Positions 22,652-33,940 of a DNA stretch of 64,000 nt are shown one piece after another. The DNA comes from Abelmoschus esculentus (Eukaryota; Streptophyta; Magnoliopsida; Malvales; Malvaceae): positions 7,326,001 to 7,390,000 of the forward strand of contig JAUCBN010000062.1 in the NCBI GenBank assembly GCA_035048815.1, read 5' to 3'. The notes beneath the pieces are model-generated. The model was given only the letters and a program-made list of their open reading frames with translations, searched no databases and was not told the DNA's origin. The position numbers were made by a program, and so were the translations under genes. Position 1 is the stretch's first letter, and every line of letters starts with the position of its first letter.

Positions 22652-24247
22652 TGATAATTGGATGAGCAAAGAAAAAGAACAGTTGGGAGAAAAAAATAGT
22701 ATGAGACGTGTGATAGCTAGGGTAGATGAGAAGATATGAGAGGGATGGGAGATTATATATAGGAGTGAATATAAAGTTTGAATTCTATGTGGATTATGAT
22801 AACAGCTCACTATGAAAAGGGTTGTAGGAGTTTTAGAAGGAGTGAAATACTTTTTAATATTAAAAAAAAGAGAAGATAAAATTACAAGGTGACTGGGCAA
22901 TAGAGGAGAATAAGTATTAAAAGAATAGAGACCTTGAAGATAACATGGAGGAGAAGTTTTATGACAAACAAACTCTTTTAAAGAGAGGATGGGAGACCTT
23001 ATAAGTGTTAGAGCAGAAGTCTTATAAGTAGTATATATAGACCAAGAATGAAGCAATGCCAAAATAGATGAAAGGCCGGTAGAAAAGCGTGACAGTTTCG
23101 ATTTGTGCCTACGCAGCCGAACTTGCATCGCAAGATAGAGAAATAATTGGGAAGGAGATGGAAAGAGAGAGGAATAGGGAAGTATACATACACCAAAAAA
23201 GGTGTTGGAGAAAATTACACCAAAAAACGTGTTGGAAATATTGAACCGCAACGGGTTTAGATAATATAATACACCATAAAGGGTGTTGAGAAAAACCCTA
23301 TTAGTAGAAATTGATTTATAAGTGCTCTTCAAAGGTAACTTAGTTGTAAAAAAGACACCATAAAAGGTGTTGGAGAGATCCCAATGTAAGGGTAGTGTAT
23401 GGAGATGAGTAGATAAGATATTAGAAAAGAAATAATAGTCCAAAAGGTATATGATAGTGAAGAAAGTAAGAGAGACAAAGCATAAGAAACATGATCGAAA
23501 GGGAACAAACGAAATAACGTATGATACACTAACTTGTAAAGGTCGATCGAGACTTGCTCTCAAGAAACCAACATTTGTTGTCTCCATTGTGTAAGTAGAC
23601 GTCGAAACTGAAGCAATGATGGGCACAAACTCAAAAGATCGAACAAAGAAAAGAAAGGGAAGTAAACAATAACAGAGTAAAATAAAACCAGTCGAATGGA
23701 GAAAGTAAAGTGCGATAAGAAGTATTATATCCAATTGGTAAACAAGGACAAAAAGATGAAGATAAGGTAAAAAATAAATAACTAAATCATAGGTCGTAGA
23801 GATCATGACGCCACCACGGCCACGAAGTATGAAAAGCTGAGAAGAACATGCTAGGGCAACTAGGTGTCTTGTTCGAAACACCTTCGAAATCCAGAAGGCC
23901 GAGTGGCAAGGGATCACAGTGTGGTAAGTAAGCCTTAAATCTTGTTTACTTGGGACCCAAGCAAGCTGATATAGCCGAGAGAGAGAGGCTAAAGAGGGAC
24001 CAAAACCATTCAACAAAAAGTGCGATCGGACAAACATGATGAGCCTCAAAACTAAGACTTTGGAGAGTAGTTGCCAATGCTGAACATGAATGTAGTAGTC
24101 GAAAAACAATGCAAAACATGGGGCCGAACTGGAAATATGGTTCCATACGTCTCTAGGGTGTCGTAGAGAGGAACGAGAAGGGATATCATTTAAAAAGGAA
24201 AAGCAATTCAATCTTACTGAAATCTTCTCATTGCATTCGGAGTTCAA
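22652..24247 (-). CDS. Open 532-codon upstream extension in frame with LINE ORF1
   Basis: The 1.6 kb upstream of the ORF1 start codon is free of stops in the ORF1 frame from an ATG at 24247; the other minus-strand frames here are broken into pieces of under 70 codons. The translation is rich in F, L, S, Y and I, like the extra ORF at 20527-21228, and I recognise no domain. It contains four in-frame copies of an NTF(F/Y)GV-like peptide (23191-23373). It may be a real N-terminal extension, an upstream ORF of the LINE 5' region, or sequence captured by the element. Expression or function cannot be judged from sequence. Confidence 0.4.
23191..23373 (-). repeat. Four short hairpin-forming repeats in the LINE 5' region
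   Basis: CACCAAAAAAGGTGTTGG-like units start at 23191, 23218, 23272 and 23356. Each contains inverted CACC/GGTG arms around an A-rich loop. The offsets 27, 54 and 84 are all multiples of three, so each copy is read in the same frame as NTFFGV or NTLYGV. Confidence 0.75.
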
Positions 24248-24360
24248 CTCTAACCAGGATTGCTCCTTGAAAACTCGTGTACGTACCAGGAAAGGAAAGC
24301 CAAGAAGGCATGGAAACAGCCCAACCGAATTCGTGTCACAGTTTTCCTTTGGATCCGGTT
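24248..24360 (-). other. 5' terminal segment of the LINE
   Basis: Non-satellite sequence between the long open frame and the satellite junction at 24361. By position it is the LINE 5' end. No promoter motif or target-site duplication could be recognised; the other end of the element is lost. Confidence 0.5.
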
Positions 24361-26055
24361 AAAATTTTTATAAACATCATTTTCGATCCTTTTGCAGGGT
24401 TCAGAGCGTTCATGTCTAAATTTACTTTAGAGTGAACCCGTTCAAATTTTAACCGAGTAAAAAGCTCAAAATTTTGAAATTAAGTTGTATAATTATGTTC
24501 AAAAGCTCATAATTAACTATTTGAACCCATAAAATTTGATTTAATATCATTTTTGATCATTTTGTAGTGTTCAGAGCGCATATGTACAAATGGGCTTTGT
24601 AGTGATCCGTTCGAATTTTAACCGAGTAAAAATCTCAAAATTTGGGATTAAGCTATATAATTACGTTCAAAAGCCCTAATTAACTATTCGAACCCATAAA
24701 ATTCGATTTAATATCATTTTTGATCATTTTGCAGGGTTAGGAGTGTGTATGGCTAAATGGCCTTTATAGTGAACCCGTTCGAATTTTAAACAATTAAAAA
24801 TCTCAAAATTAGGGATTAAGCTATATAATTACGTTCAAAAGTCATAATTAACTATTTGAACCCATAAAATTTGATTTAATATCATTTTTGATCATTTTGT
24901 AGGGTTGAAAGTGTGTATGTCTAAATGGGCTTTATAGTAAACCCATTAGAATTTTAACCGAGTAAAAACCTCAAAAATAAGAGATTAAGCTGTATAATTA
25001 GGTTCGAAAGCCAAAAAGTAAATATTTGAACCCATAAAATTATTATAAACATCATTTTCGATCGTTTTTAGGGTTTTGGAGTGTGAATGTCTAAATGAGC
25101 TTTAAAGTGACCCCCTTCGAATTTTAACCGAGTAAAAAGCTTAAAATTGTAGATTAATCAGTATTATTAGGTTCAAAATCCCATAATTTACTATTTGAAC
25201 CCATAAAATTTTATTAAACATCATTTTTTATTGTTTTTAGGGTTTAGAGCGTGCATGTCTAAATGGGCTTTAGAGTGAACCCGTTCGAATTTTAACCTAG
25301 TAAAAAGCTCAAAATTTTGAAATTAAGTTGTATAATTAGGTTCAAAAGCCCATAATTAACTATTTGAACCCATAAAATTTGATTAAACATAATTTTCGAT
25401 CGTTTTGTAGGGTTCAAAGCGTGCATGTCTAAATGGGCTTTAGAGTGAACTCGTTCAAATTTTAACTGAGCAAATGGCTCTAAATTTGAGATTAAGATGT
25501 ATAATTAGGTTCAAAATCCAATAATTAACTATTTGAACCCATAAAATTTGATTAAACAACATTTTCGATCGTTTTGTTGGGTTCAGAGCGTGTATGTCTA
25601 AATGGGCTTTATAGTGAACCCGTTCCAATTTTAACACAATAAAAAGCACAAAATTTGAGATTAAGTTGTATAATTAAGTTCAAAAGCCCATAATTAAATA
25701 TTTAAACCCGTAAAATTTGATTAAACATCTTTTTCGATCGTTTTGTAGGGTATAAAGCATGCATGTCTAAATGGGCTTTAGAGTGAATCAGTTCGAATTT
25801 TAACCGAGTAAAAAGCATAAAATTTTAGAGTAAGCTGTATAATTACGTTCAAAAGCCCATAATTAAATATTTGAACAAATACAATTTGATTAAACATTAT
25901 TTTCCATTGTCTTGTAGGGTTCAGAGCGTGCATATCTAAATGGGCTTTATAGTGAACCCGTTTGAATTTTAACCGAGTAAAAAGCTCCAAATTTAAGATT
26001 AAGCTGTATAATTAGGTTTAAAAGCCCATAATTATCTATTTGAAATTATAAAATT
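24361..26055 (+). repeat. Satellite block 2 (169-bp monomers)
   Basis: About ten monomers of the block 1 satellite in the same orientation, beginning in the monomer at AAAATTT...TAAACATC and ending at ATAAAATTTT just before a primer-binding-site-like sequence of element D. Monomers carry more private substitutions than those in the block 1 higher-order repeats, and no higher-order period is obvious. ORFs on the minus strand here are by-products of the repeat. Confidence 0.96.
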
Positions 26056-26060
26056 TTCTT

Positions 26061-26078
26061 AACTTGGCTCTGATACCA
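26061..26078 (-). other. Primer-binding site (tRNA-iMet type), left copy of D
   Basis: The plus strand reads AACTTGGCTCTGATACCA, the complement of TGGTATCAGAGCCAAGTT, next to the LTR end fragment at 26084. Matching sites occur at 27214-27231 (with two changes) and 33918-33935. TGGTATCAGAGC is the usual initiator-methionine tRNA primer site of plant Ty3/gypsy chromoviruses. Confidence 0.85.
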
Positions 26079-26083
26079 CCAAA

Positions 26084-26251
26084 TGTATCCCCCTTAGCCC
26101 GGCCTATACGAAACCGACACTAACGGGTTACACGGGGAATATCGAGCTAAACCCATAAAGGCTCCATCCGATAAACAACCCTAATCGTTATTTTTTTCTT
26201 TTATCTTATCTAAATGCTTCGCTTAAGCCCTACATGTTCATACATAGCTTG
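26084..26251 (-). mobile_element. D LTR fragment (3' end of an LTR)
   Basis: 168 bp matching the first part of the LTR at 33941 (GGCCTATACGAAACC, GAATATCGAGCTAAACCC). It switches at 26251 to internal sequence that corresponds to about 32954 onward, so a deletion removed most of this LTR and the 3' half of the adjacent internal region. Confidence 0.85.
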
Positions 26252-27236
26252 TTACTCTATGCATGATTATTGTTCACACTCACAAATAACATCCCCAATT
26301 CCAACAATTCAACTACTAACTTGCAAACCTCTCCAACACAGCAACGTATAAAACCTTCGAAGCCTAGTACTCATAGAGTACAAAACTCTATCACATCTCG
26401 TATGTTTTCTGAACATTCGATTCATCTTGCACATCAACACTCCGGAACTTCCTAAGGTAATCCCAGAGGTGTAGCCATCTGCTACTCACAACCACAATAG
26501 GTTCTCAGACCCAACTGATACAAAACCCCTTTCACACTCAGACACGATTGAGGACCCAGTCGACTCAAAAATCTGTCACCTCAACACCACACTGTACAAC
26601 ACAACATGAACTTGTCGATCCTCCACAACTCCTCTATTAAAAAAACTCAGCTCTCTTATCAGTCCCATATCAGAAAACATCATAATTTTACAATGAATAA
26701 CAACATTCTTACAAAATAGTAAGGCCACCGCAAAGCAAGTTCCAAGTAGCTCAAGTATAATATAAAACAATTTTTCTAGTAGTAGTTAGGGCAATGGGTC
26801 TCCCGGAATAATCCCCCAACGAAACAAATTCAACTATTACATGACATAACAACCATATACCACGATATCAGCACCATCTCATCAAAGCATAAAACAATCA
26901 CCATGTTTATCCACACACTAGCCATACAATGCTCAATCCACTCTTTTATCAACAAAAGATAATGATCACATCCCTTTGTAGACCATTAGCATATTAATGC
27001 AATAAGATTAGATCATACTTGCAAACACCATAATTATCAAACAAGGTTATTTCTACCATACCATAACATAGACCAAACACACAACATTAATACTTAGCAA
27101 GATACTTGCATTTACACAATAATCAATCACCGTGCATAGCAAAACAATAGTCCATGTTATACAACAAACGAAATACATCACCATCTTAAACATCAACTCC
27201 CCAAAAGATTCTTAACCTAGCTCTGATACAACCAAA
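26252..27236 (-). other. D internal region, 5' part, second copy (non-coding)
   Basis: Nearly identical to 32954-33940, both directly upstream (on the plus strand) of a primer-binding site and LTR. No gag-like ORF is visible in either copy; differing short ORFs at equivalent places argue against coding. It is probably leader sequence retained for packaging, as inferred for non-autonomous elements. Confidence 0.75.
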
Positions 27237-30200
27237 TGTAACCCCCTTAGCCCGACCTTTACGAAACCGACACTAACGGGTCCTACATGTTCACTTAAGA
27301 GAAACGAGTCTTAAATTTTTTTTCTTTTTTCTTATCTAAATGCTTCACTTAAGTCCTACATGTTCAATCATAGCCTATGTCCAATGGTAACAAATACGAA
27401 AGAGAAATAAGTCTTAATTTGAGCATTTAAGTAAAACGGACCAAATTGTAAATTTCCCAAATTTAAGTGTCCAAACATTAAATTAGTGGTACCAATCTTT
27501 AATTAAGTCATTTACATGCTTGCATATCAAATCTCAACTCGAAACGATGTCTACAACTCATTTAATTTCATTTACAAGATTCAGGGACTAAAACGTAAGT
27601 ATTTTTAATTCTAATAACAGGATAATAATTCAATCCATTATAATTCAATTAATCATGCATAGAATGCTCACAATAAAATTTGGATCAAACAGAGCAACTC
27701 AACATCATCAATTTCATGCTTCACTAATTAGGGACCTAAATGTAAAACTCCTAAATCCTAGGGATTATATCCGGCTTGAGTTATCCAACTTGAAATTAAG
27801 TTATTTTCATACATCAAGATGAAATTTCAACCCAAAATGATATTCATAGCAATCATATTCGAATACGGGAAGATAACCGACACTAACATGAAATTCCAAC
27901 ACCTAAAACTCATTATTTAGTCAGGGGTATCGATACAGCTAAGCCCTGTATCGATACCGTGACGTGGCAGTAACCATATTACCTACCAAAGCTCAGGGGT
28001 ATCGATACTGCACTTGAAAGTATCGATAATCAGGCGTCTAGTGAGGTTTAAGCATCGAACCATGGTCCGAATCACCCAAATTTTGCCTGGGGTATCGATA
28101 CCAGTTCTAGGGGTTTCGATACCCCTTGTGCCCAGAACAAAATTTAGACACTTTGAGTGGATTTCCTCCATCCGAAACTTAATCAAAGATCATTATCAGC
28201 TATAGGCGTAACTCCTAAGTATAATGAGCTATTTAATCACTCGATTACAACCATCAATACCCTATAACATCTATAAGCATACACCCTAACTTTGACTCAA
28301 TACCCTAGATCATTCATAGTCAAACATGCTTCAAGGAAACACAACATTGCAACAATATTCAACTTGTTCAACATTCAATACATAACCAAGTTCGTATAAC
28401 CAAAGTAAAACTTATCAACCAAAAACTGACTCTTGCAACAAGAAACTATACCCCCATTGCTCTCTTACTACTACTACTATACTTAGAACACATACTTGAG
28501 CTTTTCATCGACACACACTTGGAATTTTACTTCCTTTGGCTACCTCGGTTGTTATCTCTGCATTGCAAGGTACAAGAGAGGGTAAATATAAGATTAGTGA
28601 GGGGTAAAACAAAAATAATACACCTTTGCAATGCAGCCCATAAGTCCATCATAAAACACTTTAAATCGTGCCATATCATGCTCAATATAAATGTCTCAAC
28701 AATGTTTACAAAACCAAAACAATTTCCTTACCAAGTGTCCACTATCTCTTGCCATACAAAACTAAAATTCTCAAGACTTTCATGCTTTCAAAACAACAAC
28801 AAAACATATGGCTTTTTAAATGCATATGCATCTCTATGCACAAAACTTGGTCGAGAACACATGCTTGTGAAGCTCATCACTTTAAAGCATTACATTTTCT
28901 ATACAATTCTAAATAAACATGTTCCACAATCTCATGCTTTACAATACACAAAAGTCTCAATCATAATTCATGCATATTGACAACTATGTGACTAACTTTG
29001 TTCAAACCATATACCAATCGATACACGGATTCCTTATTCCTTATATAGAGACACTTGGTCTCAACATGCATCGGTTGGACACGAAGTCACCCTTGTATAC
29101 ATGTTACCCCCACTACGCACGGTCGGACACAAAGTCACCCTTGTTTACGTATGGGTCAACTATATACACGGTCGAACAGAAAGTCACCCTTGTTTATATA
29201 TAGGCAAGCTCTACACGCACGGTCGGACACAAAGTCACCCTTGTTTACGTGTAGGCAACATCATTATTCTCATAATCTTTATAGTGCACTTAATCCTAAT
29301 GACATGTCATTTGTATTCGTGGTCTTAAATAGTGTCACCAAGCCAATATCATACTCATTATGCATGGAAGCTTGCTGTTTTACAATGCACTCAATATATG
29401 TTCATCAAAGTGAACTCAAATCATGCTCAACGGCTTTATTCGTGAAAAGGGAAATAACCATACTTTAATCCAAGTCATTCTCATGCTTTAAAAGTCATGG
29501 AAACCAACTTAACCATGTATATACAACATCTAACACATGCATGCATCATTTCCAAATTCAATTCATGCATTGGAAACTATTCCTTCATATGCATCTTTCA
29601 TAAAACGAATGCAACATTACCAATCATTGGATATGTTACCAAAGTATAGAAATTAATAAAACACATGATGTATTCAATTTTCAAAACATATCCGAAATCA
29701 ATGGACAATAATGAAAACATCCTTTGGACAAAGCACTTATCATTTCTCATGCATAAATCACATATGTAAACACTACATTAAGAGCATGTCTAAAATATGG
29801 CAATTATGGAACGATATGGGAACCGTTAAGAGAGCGAAACCATTTAACTTACTTCCGAGTGTGGGGAGATTTTTCACCCCAACCCTAAACTCCCAAACCT
29901 TTGATAAAACAAGTAAAACCTTTTCAATACAACAACCCACTCACCACTTGTCCGAAACTAGCTTGCCAAAGCCAACCGACATTCTCGCCTTTTCCGAAAC
30001 ACCTTTAACACTTAGCTCAACACCTTGCCCTGTTTTAACATATCAAAAACAGAGGTTTTAATGAATATTAATGCATGCAATCAACCTCCCACACTTTCCA
30101 AACAAACAGCCCCAAAAACTACACTTAAGAAACCTGAAAACACCTCCGAAACATATCTGAAACTCATTCGAATGACCCCCAGCCCTTAGCCAACGAAAAC

Positions 30201-31122
30201 CACAACATGTCAGCAACAAAACACAACCAAGAACCATGATATAAACATCCTAAACCAATAACAAACATTCAGGCACCTAAACAAGCCATAAACCGAATAT
30301 CTAAGCCAATTAACATCACCAAAACCTAAGATCTGGGTTTACCCATCCATGAACCATTAATTCCATGTTAAAACAAATCAAAATTCATTGATTTACCCAT
30401 TGAAAACCATCAAGTATCACCTTATTACAAGATTGCATCAACTCAATCATAATTAACCGATAAAAACCAAAAATCATCAATTAAAACCATAAAACAAATC
30501 AAGAACTCAATGCAATGAATCAAACACTTTGGAATTTCAATAAAGAACTCAAAGTTCAGAGGTTTGAATGGTTTCTTACCTCCAAACAAGATCCAACCTC
30601 CTTCCAATTGAAAAACCCATGAAAAACAAGTTGTAAAATTTAAGGAAATTGAAGAGAAATAAGGACAAAATAATATGAACGAAATTAAACCAAAAAGATG
30701 TGATTTACCTTGATAAAATTGAAGAGAAATCTAATTGGAAACTAAGAAAATTTGGAGAAGTTGAGAGAAAATGGGAAGTTACGTAAAATGATGATTTTGG
30801 TGAAAAATGAGAAATATATCTTAATAAAAATCTTTATGGTAATTAAAATGAGTTTATAAAGAGATTTTTGGAAGGTTAGATCTGATGAGAAAGATTGGAT
30901 AAATAGCCCCTTAAAGATTCTAAGTTTTGACCCAATTACATTTTAGTTTACCAAACTCAAATAGAGTCCAAATAAGAATTTTAGAGTATTTTTCCATATT
31001 TTATTTCCTTTGAAAACCATTTATAAAAATTAATTCCCGGATTTAGGCTAATTGGCTTGATCGGTCAACCAAACCCTTGATCCGACTTTGATAACATCTA
31101 AGCCCATTTTTGGGATGTTACA
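27237..31122 (-). mobile_element. Complete LTR of element D (3,886 bp)
   Basis: The plus strand runs from TGTAACCCCCTTAGCC to TTTTGGGATGTTACA, i.e. TGTAACATCCC...GGGGTTACA on the minus strand. Inside are three pairs of GTATCGATAC palindromes (27927/27948, 27999/28020, 28092/28113), each pair 21 bp apart, and about four 50-bp tandem units with GGACACAAAGTCACCCTTG (29070-29263). The copy at 33941-37676 is highly similar. Flanks are a primer-binding site on the left and a polypurine tract (CTTAAGTCGGGGAGAGT on the minus strand) on the right. ORFs such as 29055-29468 come from the tandem units. Confidence 0.88.
29070..29263 (-). repeat. Tandem ~50-bp units in the D LTR
   Basis: Four units each contain a variant of CGGACACAAAGTCACCCTTG followed by TATA/TACGT-rich sequence. 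The second LTR has the same array near 35805-35990, and the related C LTR carries it in the opposite orientation at 51308-51505. The array is conserved across two LTR families while surrounding LTR sequence has diverged. Confidence 0.85.
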
Positions 31123-31139
31123 ACTCTCCCCGACTTAAG
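31123..31139 (-). other. Polypurine tract of element D
   Basis: The minus strand reads CTTAAGTCGGGGAGAGT immediately before the LTR start TGTAACATCCC. The preceding GAGGATGAAATTT segment is typical of the 3' internal end of Del/Tekay-type elements. It marks the plus-strand priming site and confirms that 31123-33940 is an internal region read right to left. Confidence 0.8.
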
Positions 31140-33940
31140 AAATTTCATCCTCGAAATTTAAATAGCGAGAAGAGGTAAGGAACTACTCACTTCCAAACTT
31201 CTTTCACTTTTACACAACTTTTTCAGCACCCTGCTTCACTAAGAGACTTGGTAACCATACCACAATATCTCAACATACCATCCATCCACCTATGGATGAT
31301 AAAACCCGACACCCAAACGACAAACTTTGTCAGTCTCAAAAACCTTTAATCTTAACATGTTATGGTTACGCCACCCATCCATCTTCCGGATGTAACTTAG
31401 GAACCCAAGATAAACCGTACTCAAACATACGATTGTTCCACCAACACTCCTAGAAAACTCCATCTCAGCCCAAAACTTTACTACCAAACTCGTGATGATT
31501 CTTTCCGACTTCAACTTTAGCACCTTTACAAATACTAATAACGCAAAGAAAATTGATACTCAAGCTTACCTTACCAGTAGGATAAACATCCACCCATAAC
31601 TCAACCATATCCAAAACAAGCTCACTCAAAAACACCTGCTCCTAAACTTCTACCATCAGTCATATAGAAAAGGTTACCATATGCCATGATCAAGACACCA
31701 CTCCAACTTGTCACCCTTCGAAACACCCATGCGGCTCATATAACATAAAATCTTCTCAACACAAAACTAAACCTTGCCAAACACATCCTCCACTAAACCC
31801 TCAACAAACATCTGATCACGACTTATCCCTGATCAACTTAACCAAGGTAGAGTCCCACTCATAGCTCCACCATTTTACCAGATCTCCCACATAGATTTAA
31901 CCGAACAACTTCCCTCGTAACTCCACAACAATCCTGGCTTATAACACTTTTCCTTCCACTCGCCCCAACATCTCTTACTTTACAACCTTGCCAAAGCAGT
32001 AACCATATTGATGAAACATCCACATACATGAACCCACTGAACACAAACTCTCACAACACTTTTTGATAAAAGCAAGCCCATAAGACCGAATAACTGATAT
32101 AGATCATAAAATGTCCAGTAGTCCCTGTTACACCACCACAATCTAACTTTAACCGAGGTAAACCCAACTTAACTCCTTATAAACACAATGTGTGCACTTT
32201 CCACCTTTATGGCACAAGTAAACCTCGCAAGGTCACAACAAAACCATGATTCAAACCCACGACACCACAACTCCCATACTAATATATTTCTCCTATATTT
32301 TGTTTTCAAAACTCGACCCGATATTCCTCACAGAAAGACATCAGATCGGTCACAACCCCCGATTTTACCATACACTAAACTATACAACAAAGGATTCCAT
32401 GTAGTTTTTCCATCAACCATGACAATAAAACAACACCTTTTCCACAAAACGAATCCACACTATTCTGAAGAACACCAAACCGCCTTACATTACATAACAT
32501 GCTACAACCTTCTTATAACCTCCAAACCCTATCTGGAGAGAACTCGCAAAACTCAACCTTACATTTCTTAATGACCAACCCAAAACTAACCATAACTCAG
32601 GGTATTTCCCTCGGGTTCAAACATTCACAACTCTGAGACTAACTAACCATTCTTTATCCTCGACTATACCCTAACCAAAAGAGTAATTCGCCCACAACAC
32701 ACCAAGCTCAAGACCAACAAGGAGGCTCTTTCAACACACATTTTTTTAACTCCAGACCTTCACCCTAAAAGAACCAACCACACACCACTTTTGTCTTCAA
32801 AGGAGTTACTTGCAAGTGTGAACAAATATGTATGCATGATTTCTATATGCCCTCATAAATGCCTGTGCAAGTGAATGTAAATGCAATTTCTAATGTCATG
32901 CTCGGGAATGCATGCATGTCATATAATATTTATAGATATATACATATATGTGCTATTACTCTATACATGATTATTGTTCACACTCACAAATAACATCCTC
33001 TATTCCAACAATTCAACTACTAACTTGCAAACCTCTCCAACACATCAACATATAAAACCTTCGAAGCCTAGTACTCATAGAGTACAAAACTCTGTCACAT
33101 CTTGTATATTTTTTGAACATTCGATTCATCTTGCACATCAACACTTCGGAACTTCCTAAGGTAATCCCAGAGATGTAGCCATCTGCTACTCACAACCACA
33201 ACAGGTTCTCAGACCCAACTGATACAAAACCCATTTCACACTAAGACACGATTGAGGATCCAATCAACTCAAAAATCTGTCACCTCAACACCACACTGTA
33301 CAAAACAACATGAACTTGTCGATCCTTCACAACTCCTCTATTAAAAAAACTCAGCTTTTTTATCAGTCCCATATCAGAAAACATCATAATTTTACAATGA
33401 ATAACAACATTCTTACAAAATAGTAAGGCCAGCGCAAAGCAAGTTCCAAGTAGCTCAAGTATAATATAAAACAATTTTTCTAGTAGTAGTTAGAGAAATG
33501 GGTCTCCCGGAATAATCCCCCAACGAAATAAATTCAACCATAACATGACATAACAACCATATACCACGATATCAACACCATCTCATCAAAGCATAAAACA
33601 ATCACCATGTTTATCCACACACTAGCCATACAATGCTCAATACACTCTTTTATCAACAAAAGATAATGATCACATCCCTTTGTAGACCATTAACACATTA
33701 ATGCAATAAGATTAGATCATACTTGCAAACACCATAATTATCAAACAAGGTTATTTCTACCATACCATAACATAGATCAAACACACAGCATTAATACTTA
33801 GCAACATACTTGCATTTACAAAATAATCAATCACCATGCATAGCAAAACAATAGTCCATGTTATACAACAAACGAAATACATCACCATCTTAAACATCAA
33901 CTCCCCAAAAGATTCTTAACCTGGCTCTGATACCACCAAA
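31140..33940 (-). other. D internal region, full copy (non-coding)
   Basis: 2.8 kb between polypurine tract and primer-binding site (33918-33935) with no recognisable gag, protease, RT or integrase in any frame. The longest ORF (127 codons on the plus strand, 32188-32571) runs against element polarity and has no recognisable motif. The right-hand 985 bp are duplicated at 26252-27236. I see nothing else in it. Confidence 0.75.

Larger units (their letters stand above)
16536..24360 (-). mobile_element. L1-type LINE (RNase H-containing), 3'-truncated and inactivated
   Basis: Minus-strand non-LTR retrotransposon: a 5' region (24360-22652), ORF1 (22651-21225), an extra ORF (21228-20527) and ORF2 with endonuclease, reverse transcriptase, zf-RVT and RNase H domains (20530-16536). 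The 3' end, including any poly(A) tail, is lost where the A1 LTR begins at 16535. Both ORFs carry frameshifts and stops. The right edge joins satellite at 24361. The domain order is that of plant L1 elements with an RNase H tail. Confidence 0.93.

Noticed and set aside
20117..24247. A bacterial-style operon or host membrane protein gene cluster, suggested by ATGA overlaps and hydrophobic ORFs.
   Set aside because: The flanking ORFs are unmistakably LINE ORF1 and ORF2; the hydrophobic ORFs belong to the same element.
26061..26078. tRNA-like sequences at 15184, 26061, 27214, 33918 and 52985.
   Set aside because: They are 18-nt retrotransposon primer-binding sites; no cloverleaf follows.
29055..29468. 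Plus-strand ORFs with repeated RTQSHPCL-like peptides (also 28970, 35719, 35786, 51181, 51282).
   Set aside because: They arise from the 51-bp tandem LTR units and appear on opposite strands relative to the element in different copies.
28519..30061. ORFs of 82-153 codons in the D LTRs (28519-28980, 29711-30061, 35361-35726).
   Set aside because: The two LTR copies differ by frameshifting changes in these ORFs, and they run opposite to element transcription; no domain seen.
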